DNA from: Chloroflexota bacterium
GTDB lineage: Bacteria; Chloroflexota; Anaerolineae; Ardenticatenales; Ardenticatenaceae
Length of the DNA stretch: 8,239 nt
Direction: 5' to 3'
NCBI GenBank assembly: GCA_003520455.1
Contig: DOUV01000240.1
Location: 1-8,239 of the forward strand
Shown piece after piece: positions 1-8,130 of this stretch; position 1 is the stretch's first letter, and each line of letters opens with the position of its first letter. The notes beneath the pieces were generated by a model. That model saw only the letters and a list, made by a program, of their open reading frames with translations, was not told the origin of the DNA and searched no databases. Position numbers and translations under genes: made by a program.

Positions 1-1
1 C

Positions 2-868
2 GAGAGCGGCGGCGCCGAGGCCCGCGCCATTCTGGCCGGGCTCTATCCTCACAGTGGCCGCGCCCACATCGTCGGCGTCACCGGCGCTCCAGGTGCCGGA
101 AAAAGCTCGCTGGTCAACACCCTGGCGCAAGTTGTCCGCCAGCGCAACCGGACGGTGGCGATCGTTGCGGTCGATCCCACCAGCCCCTTCACCGGCGGAG
201 CCCTCCTGGGCGACCGCATCCGCATGCGCGACCACGCCGGCGACCCTGGGGTCTTCATCCGCTCGATGGCCAGCCGGGGGAGCCTGGGCGGCCTGGCGCG
301 GGCCACCGGCGATGTCGTCACAGTCCTCGATGCCGCTGGCTTCGACCTGATCTTCGTCGAGACCGTCGGTGCCGGCCAGGTCGAGGTGGATATTGCTCGC
401 GAGACCCACACCACCGTGGTCATCGAGGTGCCGGGCTTGGGCGACGAGGTCCAGGCGATCAAGGCAGGGTTGTTGGAGATTGCCGACATCTTCGCCGTGA
501 ACAAGGCCGATCGTGAAGGCGCGCAGCAAGCCGTCCTGGCCCTGCGGATGATGCTCGATCTGGATAAGCATAGCAGCAAGGGCTGGAAAATCCCGATTAT
601 CAAAACAGTTGCCACGCGTAGCGAGGGCCTGCAGGAACTGGCCGACGCCATCGAGGCGCACCGCGCCTATCTTGAGACCACCGGTGAATGGCGCGCTCGC
701 GAGCGCACCCGAACCAATGAGGAGTTTCAGCGCCTGTTGCGGCGGGAGTTGATGGAACGTCTGCTGGCACGGGTCGGCCGCGCGCGCTTCGACAACATGC
801 TCGAGCGGCTCGTCGCTCGCGAGATCGATCCGTACAGAGCCGCCGAAGAACTGCTCGGTCAGTTCTGA
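2..868 (+). CDS. meaB: MeaB/ArgK-family GTPase, methylmalonyl-CoA mutase chaperone (5' end missing)
   Basis: This G3E-type P-loop GTPase gates loading of adenosylcobalamin onto methylmalonyl-CoA mutase and guards the mutase against inactivation; it acts in the cytoplasm. The reading frame is open from base 2, so the start lies upstream; 288 residues are visible and about 30-50 N-terminal residues appear to be missing compared with the usual length near 330. Counting from the first visible codon, the Walker A motif GAPGAGKS is at residues 28-35, the family-typical VDPTSPFTGGALLGDR at 57-72, the switch region VETVGAGQ at 119-126 and the guanine-specificity motif NKAD at 167-170. The C-terminal part, rich in Arg and Glu, fits the dimerisation helices of the family. 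No mutase gene is visible, but it may lie upstream. Older databases call this family LAO/AO transport ATPase, a name now regarded as misleading. Family assignment is secure; the partner mutase is inferred. Confidence 0.93.
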   Translation, partial: ESGGAEARAILAGLYPHSGRAHIVGVTGAPGAGKSSLVNTLAQVVRQRNRTVAIVAVDPTSPFTGGALLGDRIRMRDHAGDPGVFIRSMASRGSLGGLARATGDVVTVLDAAGFDLIFVETVGAGQVEVDIARETHTTVVIEVPGLGDEVQAIKAGLLEIADIFAVNKADREGAQQAVLALRMMLDLDKHSSKGWKIPIIKTVATRSEGLQELADAIEAHRAYLETTGEWRARERTRTNEEFQRLLRRELMERLLARVGRARFDNMLERLVAREIDPYRAAEELLGQF

Positions 869-916
869 GTCTTCCGTCCACACCCATGTCGCGGCCTGGA
901 ACGCAGCACTTGTGAC

Positions 917-922
917 AGGGGG
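917..922 (+). promoter_or_regulatory. Shine-Dalgarno AGGGGG that fixes the TTG start of prs
   Basis: AGGGGG lies six bases before the TTG at 929. No in-frame ATG or GTG sits nearby upstream, and the TTG places Tyr-Gly-Glu-Val-Lys-Val at the N-terminus, just where PRPP synthetases begin their first beta strand. Confidence 0.75.
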
Positions 923-928
923 AACCAC

Positions 929-1873
929 TTGTACGGCGAGGTCAAAGTCTTCACAGGCACCGCTCACCCCGAGCTGGCCATCGAAATCTGCAACTACCTC
1001 AAGATCCCACTGAGCGAGGCGGATGTTTTTCAGTTTCCCAACGAGAACATCTTTGTGCGGTTGGGCTCGAGCGTCCGCGGGCAGGATGTCTTTGTCATCC
1101 AGCCTATGAGCCGCCCGGTCAACAAAAACATCATGGAACTGCTGATCTTGCTCGACACCTTCAAGCGTGATTCAGCCGGGCGCATCACGGCCGTCTTTCC
1201 CTACATGGCCTATGCCCGCTCAGACAAGAAGGACCAACCGCGGGTCCCGATTTCGGCCCGCCTCATTGCCGACATGATCGAGACCGCAGGCGCCGACCGC
1301 TATTTGACGGTCGACCTGCACGCCGGGCAGATTCAAGGCTTCTTCCGGATCCCCGGCGACGAACTGACAGCCTTCCACATCCAGCGAAACTACCTGCTCG
1401 ACAAGGATTTACGGGATCTGGTCGTCGTGGCGCCCGATGCCGGGCGGGCGAAGGATGCCCGGTACCTGGCAGACGCCTTGGACGCCCCGCTGGCCATCGT
1501 CGAGAAGCGCCGCGTCGGCAACGACCCCACCGCGCGCGCCCTCCAGCTCATCGGGGAGGTGCGGGATCGCACCGCGATTGTCTTCGACGACGAGGTTGAC
1601 ACCGCCGGCACGATCACCAGTGCGATCCACTTCCTCAAAGAAGTCGGAGCCCACGACGTCTACGCCGTCGCGACCCATGCGATCCTCTCGCCGCCGGCCG
1701 TCGAGCGGCTGAGCCAGGCCCCGCTCACTGAGTTGATCGTCACCAACACCGTGCCGATCCCTCCCGAGAAGCGCCTGCCCAATATGACGATCCTCAGTAT
1801 CGCGCCCCTGCTGGGTGAGGTCATCCGGCGGATCCACTTCGGCATCTCGGTCGGGGCGCTGTTTAACGAGTAG
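929..1873 (+). CDS. prs: Ribose-phosphate pyrophosphokinase (PRPP synthetase)
   Basis: The enzyme transfers pyrophosphate from ATP to ribose 5-phosphate, giving PRPP for purine, pyrimidine, NAD, His and Trp synthesis. At 314 residues it has the normal bacterial length. The N-terminal domain shows NENIFVRLGSSVRGQDVFVIQ (starting at residue 38), the flexible loop YARSDKKDQPRVPISA (95-110) and the catalytic histidine in DLHAGQIQGFF (129-139). The PRPP-binding loop FDDEVDTAGT is at 219-228, and the catalytic Lys-Arg-Arg is at 193-195. Two segments differ from the Bacillus/E. coli type: APDAGRAKDAR (168-178) replaces the common Gly-Gly-Val-x-Arg-Ala-Arg pattern, and KRRVGNDP replaces KRRPRPN. All core motifs are intact, so I expect an active enzyme with perhaps different regulation. 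The start is TTG behind AGGGGG. It follows the MeaB gene by 60 bases with no visible promoter, so co-transcription is possible. Confidence 0.95.
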   Translation: MYGEVKVFTGTAHPELAIEICNYLKIPLSEADVFQFPNENIFVRLGSSVRGQDVFVIQPMSRPVNKNIMELLILLDTFKRDSAGRITAVFPYMAYARSDKKDQPRVPISARLIADMIETAGADRYLTVDLHAGQIQGFFRIPGDELTAFHIQRNYLLDKDLRDLVVVAPDAGRAKDARYLADALDAPLAIVEKRRVGNDPTARALQLIGEVRDRTAIVFDDEVDTAGTITSAIHFLKEVGAHDVYAVATHAILSPPAVERLSQAPLTELIVTNTVPIPPEKRLPNMTILSIAPLLGEVIRRIHFGISVGALFNE

Positions 1874-2015
1874 ATCCGCTGCGCGGTGAGAGTGGTCAAA
1901 GACCGCTGCCTCTCCAGGAGAGACGTCAGGCCCGCTCAACAGTCGGCACGTGCCGCCGCTTGTGCGAGCGCCTGCGCTCAATCCGTTCAATGCGGCCCGC
2001 CTCGCATCCGTTTCC

Positions 2016-2044
2016 GGCCTCCGGCGCCACACGGCCGAGAGGCC
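2016..2044 (+). terminator. Stem-loop between prs and secA, possible weak terminator
   Basis: GGCCTCCGGC (2016-2025) can pair with GCCG and GAGGCC (2034-2037 and 2039-2044) around one bulged A, giving ten pairs and an eight-base loop. No T-tract follows, so it does not look like a classical intrinsic terminator. It sits just upstream of the secA promoter, where the prs transcript would be expected to end. The rest of the 1874-2060 spacer shows no gene that I can support. Confidence 0.35.
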
Positions 2045-2060
2045 ACCTTGCTCTCCTCCT

Positions 2061-2088
2061 TTGGGATTCACCTTCGCTATGGTATAAT
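2061..2088 (+). promoter_or_regulatory. Sigma70-type promoter of secA with extended -10
   Basis: A perfect TATAAT is at 2083-2088, preceded by TGG (2080-2082), which forms an extended -10. TTGGGA at 2061-2066 is a plausible -35 with 16-base spacing. Transcription should start near 2094-2096, giving a leader of about 20 bases. This is the clearest protein-gene promoter in the window and shows that secA has its own transcription start rather than depending on prs. Confidence 0.8.
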
Positions 2089-2089
2089 A

Positions 2090-2105
2090 CCTCCTTCGTA
2101 GGAGG
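2090..2105 (+). promoter_or_regulatory. secA Shine-Dalgarno inside a perfect short inverted repeat
   Basis: AGGAGG (2100-2105) lies eight bases before the secA ATG and is a strong ribosome site. It is exactly complementary to CCTCCT (2090-2095), with loop TCGT, giving a six-pair hairpin. If transcription starts at or before 2090 the hairpin would hide the ribosome site; with the more usual start near 2095 the left arm would not be transcribed and the repeat would act only as DNA, for example as an operator, or be chance. Confidence 0.6.
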
Positions 2106-2113
2106 ACTACTCC

Positions 2114-4956
<2,843 letters not shown>

Positions 4957-4960
<4 letters not shown>

Positions 4961-4970
4961 AGACGCCCCG
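4957..4970 (+). repeat. Half-copy of the GTAGAGACG repeat containing the secA stop codon
   Basis: GTAGAGACGCCCCG begins one base before the secA stop and matches the left arm of the complete palindrome at 5002-5040 (GTAGAGACGGCCCG) except at one position. GAGACGCCCCG recurs exactly at 7262-7272, just before the tRNA promoter. These look like scattered fragments of one dispersed repeat, though the pieces are short enough that chance cannot be ruled out for each one alone. Confidence 0.5.
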
Positions 4971-5001
4971 GGGAGCATCAGGCGCGGAGGGGTGGGGACG
5001 G

Positions 5002-5040
5002 CCCATGTAGAGACGGCCCGGTGGGCCGTCTCTACATGGG
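5002..5040. repeat. Perfect palindrome, 18-bp arms, after secA
   Basis: CCCATGTAGAGACGGCCC at 5002-5019 is followed by GGT and then by its exact reverse complement at 5023-5040. In RNA this would be a very stable hairpin with 18 pairs and a three-base loop, starting 41 bases after the secA stop. It has no T-tract, so it is better seen as a dispersed REP- or MITE-like palindrome that may also protect or end the secA message. I recall similar TAGAGACG palindromes as multicopy elements in Chloroflexota and cyanobacteria, but could not check this. Confidence 0.85.
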
Positions 5041-5173
5041 AGGGTCGCACGGCTGTCCGCCGGGTGGATGCAGGTGAAGGATCTGTACCCTCTCTCCTGT
5101 GGCATGCGAACATCGGCACCTTGCCCCAGGAACGAGTACTGCGGCCTCAATATCGTGCGGATCAGATCGCTGA

Positions 5174-5199
5174 GCGGACAGGCTATTCAGCCCGTCCGC
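5174..5199 (+). other. Stem-loop ahead of the winged-helix gene
   Basis: GCGGAC (5174-5179) pairs with GTCCGC (5194-5199), and inside it GGCT (5181-5184) pairs with AGCC (5189-5192) around loop ATTC, with one A-C mismatch between the two stems. It ends 38 bases before the ATG at 5238. It lacks a T-tract. It may be a leader structure, an operator for the downstream regulator, or the true 3' end of the secA transcript. I found no convincing promoter between 5041 and 5237. Confidence 0.5.
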
Positions 5200-5237
5200 G
5201 ATCGCGCGGCTGTCTCCATCAGGAGCGCGACCTGCCA

Positions 5238-5603
5238 ATGTACGATCCCGACCTAGCCGATCGTATGGAGGACATCGACCCGCAGTTCCGGGCCCTCCTC
5301 CGTGAGCATATCACCACCTTTATCAGGTGGGATATCTTGCGCTTCTTCGTCGAGACGAACCGCGAATCCGCACCGCTCGACGAGATTGCAGCCGCGGTTG
5401 GTCGCGAGCCGGCCGCCCTGCTCGCCGAGTCAGCCGATTTGGTCCGCGCTGGATTCCTCGGCCGCCGCACCGTCGAGGGCACAACCCACTACGTCATCAC
5501 GCAGGAGAGACGGCGGCGCGCTCAGCTTGAGACCTTCCTGACCGCAACGCACGACCGCGAGTTTCGCCTCAAAGTCATTTACCACCTCCTGCATCCCGAT
5601 TAG
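5238..5603 (+). CDS. Small winged-helix DNA-binding protein, target unknown
   Basis: This 121-residue protein looks like a compact winged helix-turn-helix regulator of the broad ArsR/MarR kind, but I do not recognise a named family. A first helix covers about residues 20-41 (ending in IRWDILRFFVE), a second helix 47-54 (LDEIAAAVG), and a recognition helix 57-72 leading into AGFLGRR. A wing with THYVIT follows at 83-88, then a charged C-terminal helix that could support dimerisation. There is no signal peptide, membrane segment or Cys/His metal site. I chose the ATG at 5238, with AGGAG at 5221-5225 (twelve-base gap, rather long), over an open frame starting at 4992, because the earlier codons run through the palindrome at 5002-5040 and read as arginine-rich noise. 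It stands alone between secA and the adenosine deaminase gene; the context gives no clear hint of its targets. Confidence 0.8.
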   Translation: MYDPDLADRMEDIDPQFRALLREHITTFIRWDILRFFVETNRESAPLDEIAAAVGREPAALLAESADLVRAGFLGRRTVEGTTHYVITQERRRRAQLETFLTATHDREFRLKVIYHLLHPD

Positions 5604-5750
5604 TGCGTGCTGAACGCGAACGATCCATTTGATGCTTCACTCGCGTCTCTTCATCCGCTCCGCCCTCGTCCCCTTCGATGCCAGGCACCCTGGTGGGAGC
5701 AGCACGTTCGAAGGATCTCGGGACGCACACCAACGCTGCATCTATGAACC

Positions 5751-5756
5751 GGAGGG
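5751..5756 (+). promoter_or_regulatory. Shine-Dalgarno GGAGGG favouring a TTG start for add
   Basis: GGAGGG lies five bases before TTG at 5762. The upstream in-frame ATGs at 5744 and 5678 have no purine-rich site in front of them, and GGAGGG lies inside the frame if either is used. The same TTG-plus-SD arrangement is used by prs in this window. Confidence 0.65.
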
Positions 5757-5761
5757 ATGGC

Positions 5762-6823
5762 TTGGACGCAACACAGCTTGAATCGTTGCGACGCTGGCCC
5801 AAGGTTGAGTTGCACCGCCACCTCGAAGGCACCCTGAACGTTCAGACCGCCTGGGCTCTCGCCCGGGCCGCGGGGGCCGTCGAGGCGGACGAGCCCCTCG
5901 CCAGCTTTGCGCGCCGCGTTCAGTGGGACCCCACCGACCCGCCCCACTTCGAAGAATTCCTCGGCAAGTTCAACTTCCTGCGCCAGTTCTACACGAGTCG
6001 AGAGGCTATCGAACGCGTGGCCCGCGAGGCAGTCGCGCAAGCCGCTGCCGAGCAGATTCGCTATCTCGAGCTACGCTTCAACCCTGATCATTTCGCTGAG
6101 GCCGCCGGGTTGCCACAAGCCGAAGTTGCCAGTTGGATTCTGGCTGCTGCGACCGGCGAGGCGTCCGCCCACCCCATCACCGTGCGCTTTCTGATCACCA
6201 TCAATCGCAATCGGCCGCTCGCCGCCGCGGAGGAGGCGCTGGCTGCGGCCCTGGCCAACCTGGGGACCGGGATCGTCGGGCTCGACCTGGCCGGCAACGA
6301 GGCTGGCCCCGAGCCGGATGGTCTGACAGCACTCTTCCATGAGGCCGCGGCGGCCGGCCTGGGGATCACCGTCCATGCCGGGGAGGTTGGTCCGCCCACC
6401 AACGTCTGGTACGCGTTGGATCACTTCCGGGCCGACCGCATCGGGCACGGCATCCAGAGCATTCACGACCCGGCGCTGGTCGCCATGTTAGCCGAGCGTG
6501 GGATCGCCCTGGAAGTCTGCCCGACCAGTAATCTCCAGACCGGGGCCATCTCTCGCCTGGACGAGCACCCGCTGGGGGCTCTCCACCGCGCGGGAGTGCC
6601 GGTCACCCTCAACAGCGACGATCCGGGCATCAGCCAGACCACGCTCACCGGCGAGTACGCCCTGGCGTTGACGGACCTTGGCCTCACCCCCGCCGATCTC
6701 CGCGACCTGATCTTGACGGCCGTCGATCATGCCTTCCTGCCCGCCCCCGAGCAGGCCGCGCTGCGGGCCGAGTTGGCACGGGCCTTGGCTCCAGCGCTAG
6801 AGTCGCTCGAAGAGGCGTCCTAA
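5762..6823 (+). CDS. add: Adenosine deaminase
   Basis: The enzyme hydrolyses adenosine and deoxyadenosine to inosine forms and ammonia in purine salvage; it is a zinc amidohydrolase with a TIM-barrel fold. From the TTG start it is 353 residues, a normal length. Metal-binding HRHLEGTL is at 18-25 (His18, His20), HAGE at 205-208 supplies the third His and catalytic Glu208, RIGHG at 226-230 supplies His229, and NSDDPG at 284-289 the metal Asp286. LDLAGNE (174-180) matches the adenosine-deaminase signature rather than the corresponding segment of adenine deaminases, and CPTSNLQTGA at 253-262 is typical. Ser285 replaces the common Thr before the Asp pair. I therefore favour adenosine over adenine or aminofutalosine as substrate, with moderate certainty. 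If ATG at 5744 were used, six residues would be added. Its last codons and stop lie inside an inverted repeat (6816-6983). The spacer 5604-5761 shows no firm promoter. Confidence 0.9.
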   Translation: MDATQLESLRRWPKVELHRHLEGTLNVQTAWALARAAGAVEADEPLASFARRVQWDPTDPPHFEEFLGKFNFLRQFYTSREAIERVAREAVAQAAAEQIRYLELRFNPDHFAEAAGLPQAEVASWILAAATGEASAHPITVRFLITINRNRPLAAAEEALAAALANLGTGIVGLDLAGNEAGPEPDGLTALFHEAAAAGLGITVHAGEVGPPTNVWYALDHFRADRIGHGIQSIHDPALVAMLAERGIALEVCPTSNLQTGAISRLDEHPLGALHRAGVPVTLNSDDPGISQTTLTGEYALALTDLGLTPADLRDLILTAVDHAFLPAPEQAALRAELARALAPALESLEEAS

Positions 6824-6983
6824 AGCGCCGGTCAAGTCATCCCACGGGGGCGGAAGCGAAAACTTCCGAAGTCTTGTGCGCCGCCACTGCCCGCCTCGAT
6901 CCCCGCCGTCGGAGCGCGCTTTGGGCACGCACGATCCCCACCAGACTTCGGAAGTCTGACGACGTGACCGGCGCCCTAGGACG
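6816..6983. repeat. MITE-like hyphenated inverted repeat overlapping the add stop codon
   Basis: The outer arms, 6816-6841 and 6958-6983, are reverse complements at 22 of 26 positions; the best core is GCGCCGGTCA (6825-6834) against TGACCGGCGC (6965-6974). Further in, ACTTCCGAAGTCT (6862-6874) is exactly complementary to AGACTTCGGAAGT (6943-6955), and each of these is itself nearly palindromic. GTGCG (6876-6880) and CGCAC (6928-6932) add another pair. The 168-base unit has no credible gene, so a non-autonomous mobile repeat or a structured RNA is likely. The left arm contains the last two add codons and its TAA, suggesting insertion or repair at the gene's end. I see no clear target duplication. 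Confidence 0.7.
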
Positions 6984-7290
6984 ACCACGCCCGGAGAACG
7001 CAGCCGGCGGCCCAAGATCACGGCGTCCGGACCGCGTCACCAACTTGGGGAAGCCCTGCCAACGTCCATCGGCGCTTCGCACCTCACCCGCTCGGCTGCT
7101 GAGCCACCCCAGGTGCCCCCCGACCGCGTGGCCCGGCTCACCACGACCGGCGTGGCCCTCAGGCCTCGCCCCATAGACACCCAACGCCCCGCCACGTGGC
7201 GCCCGTTCAACGCCACCCCGCCCCGTGCGCTCGCGCTGCTCTTGGCACCTCGATCACTGTTGAGACGCCCCGCCAAACTCCATCAATAAC
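6984..7290. other. C-rich spacer without a recognisable gene
   Basis: This 307-base stretch is markedly C-rich on the plus strand. Open frames on both strands are rich in Arg, Pro and Gly, lack recognisable domains and convincing ribosome sites, and look like composition noise. Visible structure is limited to a 12-bp perfect palindrome CGCCACGTGGCG at 7190-7201, flanked by a loose direct repeat (CAACGCC at 7182 and 7208), and a GAGACGCCCCG repeat fragment at 7262-7272. It could be decayed coding or mobile DNA. Confidence 0.5.
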
Positions 7291-7318
7291 TTGCGAAAAA
7301 CAGCAAATCAGCTATACT
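7291..7318 (+). promoter_or_regulatory. Promoter of the tRNA-Ser gene
   Basis: TTGCGA (7291-7296) and TATACT (7313-7318) are separated by 16 bases, close to the sigma70 consensus. The start would fall about 3-5 bases before the mature 5' end of the tRNA, so the 5' leader would be very short. An AT-rich patch in otherwise GC-rich DNA supports it. Confidence 0.8.
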
Positions 7319-7328
7319 ATGGGCTGCT

Positions 7329-7415
7329 GGAGGGGTGCCAGAGTGGTTGATTGGGGCGCTCTCGAAAAGCGTTGTGGCCGTAAGGTCACCGGGGGTTCGA
7401 ATCCCTCCCCCTCCG
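7329..7415 (+). tRNA. tRNA-Ser, anticodon CGA
   Basis: The 87-base gene folds as a type II tRNA. The acceptor GGAGGGG (7329-7335) pairs with CCCCTCC (7408-7414), with discriminator G at 7415. The D stem pairs CCA (7338-7340) with TGG (7352-7354). The anticodon stem is 7356-7360 with 7368-7372 around loop CTCGAAA, giving anticodon CGA at 7363-7365, which reads UCG. A long variable arm, GTGGCC (7374-7379) with GGTCAC (7384-7389) and loop GTAA, is the mark of serine tRNAs. The T arm is GGGGG-TTCGAAT-CCCTC (7391-7407). The 3' CCA is not fully encoded: CC is followed by T, so it must be completed by the nucleotidyltransferase. Confidence 0.96.
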
Positions 7416-7437
7416 CCTCCTCAATAATCAGCAAACA

Positions 7438-7460
7438 GCGGCCCGCTTCTCGCGGGCCGC
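7438..7460 (+). terminator. Strong hairpin after the tRNA, T-poor
   Basis: GCGGCCCGC (7438-7446) is followed by TTCTC and its exact reverse complement GCGGGCCGC (7452-7460). Nine GC-only pairs, 22 bases after the tRNA 3' end, make this the likely end of the tRNA transcript, although the expected T-tract is absent. Confidence 0.65.
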
Positions 7461-7591
7461 GGCTCGTTCATCGCCAAATGTTCTTCCCTCTTATTGGCGT
7501 AGCACCGGTTGAACCTTTTCACAAAACACAATAAGGCGGCCTCCTCCTTGCCGCTTAACCGCCTTCGCCAGGCAGTGTCATCCCTTGAAGG

Positions 7592-7620
7592 AAAAAGGCC
7601 GCCGGGAGAACCAGCGGCCT
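7592..7620 (-). terminator. Intrinsic terminator for the small membrane-protein gene
   Basis: Read on the minus strand, AGGCCGC (7620-7614), an eleven-base loop and GCGGCCT (7602-7596) are followed by further T residues (7595-7592). This is a classical rho-independent terminator, 50 bases beyond the stop codon at 7671. A second weaker repeat, AAGGCGG (7533-7539) with CCGCCTT (7559-7565), lies further on and may be a backup. Confidence 0.75.
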
Positions 7621-7670
7621 GAAAGACACACCCGCACCCTCACCCACCTCACGATCCCTGAGTGCCAGGC

Positions 7671-7907
7671 TCACGCCCCTCGCGGCCACCGCTCACGAAC
7701 CTGACCAAAGGCTTCTCCGGTGACACTCCGTGCCATCACGAAACCCGTGACGCAGAGTACAAATCCAAAGACCATGAAGCAGGCGACGGTATAGCTCTCG
7801 ATCATATGGGTGAGACCAACGGTAGCAGCAAACCCGATGACCATGAGCACCAGGCCAAAAACGAACAGGACAATGCCCATCAGATCTTCAATCGTCGGAA
7901 GCATCAT
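7671..7907 (-). CDS. Small two-helix membrane protein, function unknown
   Basis: The 78-residue product has two hydrophobic segments, about residues 10-31 (GIVLFVFGLVLMVIGFAATV) and 38-59 (ending VLCVTGFVMA), joined by a short GLTHMIES turn. It ends in a polar tail with four arginines (60, 71, 73, 76), so both ends are probably cytoplasmic. Membrane placement is clear; I recognise no family and infer no function. The start at 7907 is chosen because AGGAGT (7921-7916 on the minus strand) lies eight bases ahead; a second ATG follows at once. A longer frame beginning at 7991 would add 28 charged residues without a ribosome site. The gene is convergent with the tRNA, has its own terminator, and reads towards it, which supports a real, separately expressed gene. 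No firm promoter was found. Confidence 0.7.
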   Translation of the reverse strand: MMLPTIEDLMGIVLFVFGLVLMVIGFAATVGLTHMIESYTVACFMVFGFVLCVTGFVMARSVTGEAFGQVRERWPRGA

Positions 7908-7995
7908 ACGACACCACTCCTCTCCCTCACTATCTCTACGTTCCTCCACCCCAAACTGTTCCCTCTCATCCCGAACAAAAGCAAATTCCATACCT

Positions 7996-8023
7996 TCTCA
8001 TGGAGACCAGCGACCCCATGAGA
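7996..8023. repeat. 8-bp inverted repeat upstream of the small membrane-protein gene
   Basis: TCTCATGG (7996-8003) and CCATGAGA (8016-8023) are exact reverse complements separated by twelve bases. The position, about 90-115 bases before the start of the minus-strand gene, would suit an operator, but it could equally be part of the left flank of the insertion sequence. CCCATGGG at 8038-8045 is a further small palindrome. Confidence 0.35.
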
Positions 8024-8052
8024 CAGGCACCACAGAACCCATGGGCCGACAT

Positions 8053-8068
8053 TCCCCACATGTGGGGA
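8053..8068. repeat. 16-bp perfect palindrome near the left flank of the IS
   Basis: TCCCCACATGTGGGGA is a continuous perfect palindrome, 62 bases before the presumed transposase start. It may belong to the insertion sequence end, to an insertion target, or to a regulator site. The terminal inverted repeat of the element cannot be identified because its other end is outside the window. Confidence 0.45.
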
Positions 8069-8130
8069 GCCGAATTTGAAATTAGGGCAAGAGCAGCCAC
8101 AACCCCTGGACAGAGGAAACAGGGGGCACA

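Noticed and set aside
1906..1925. CTCTCC-A-GGAGAG symmetry after prs
   Set aside because: The arms are separated by one base, so no RNA hairpin of that size can form; only three pairs remain with a normal loop.
2090..2113. SecM-like arrest peptide or riboswitch ahead of secA
   Set aside because: The predicted leader is only about 20 bases, too short for either; only the six-pair hairpin remains.
4992..5237. N-terminal extension of the winged-helix protein to 203 residues
   Set aside because: The added codons translate the palindrome and the 5174-5199 stem-loop, have no hydrophobic or helical pattern, and a ribosome site exists for the internal ATG at 5238.
6837..7184. Minus-strand frame of 115 codons after add
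   Set aside because: It runs through the inverted repeat at 6816-6983, is dominated by Gly and Arg, shows no domain and overlaps a comparable plus-strand frame of no better quality.
7196..7534. Plus-strand frame of 112 codons over the tRNA gene
   Set aside because: It reads straight through the promoter, tRNA-Ser and its hairpin, so it is an artefact.
7662..8021. Plus-strand frame opposite the small membrane-protein gene
   Set aside because: Its product is a His, Ser, Thr and Pro-rich string without a recognisable pattern, while the opposite strand has a ribosome site, membrane helices and a terminator.
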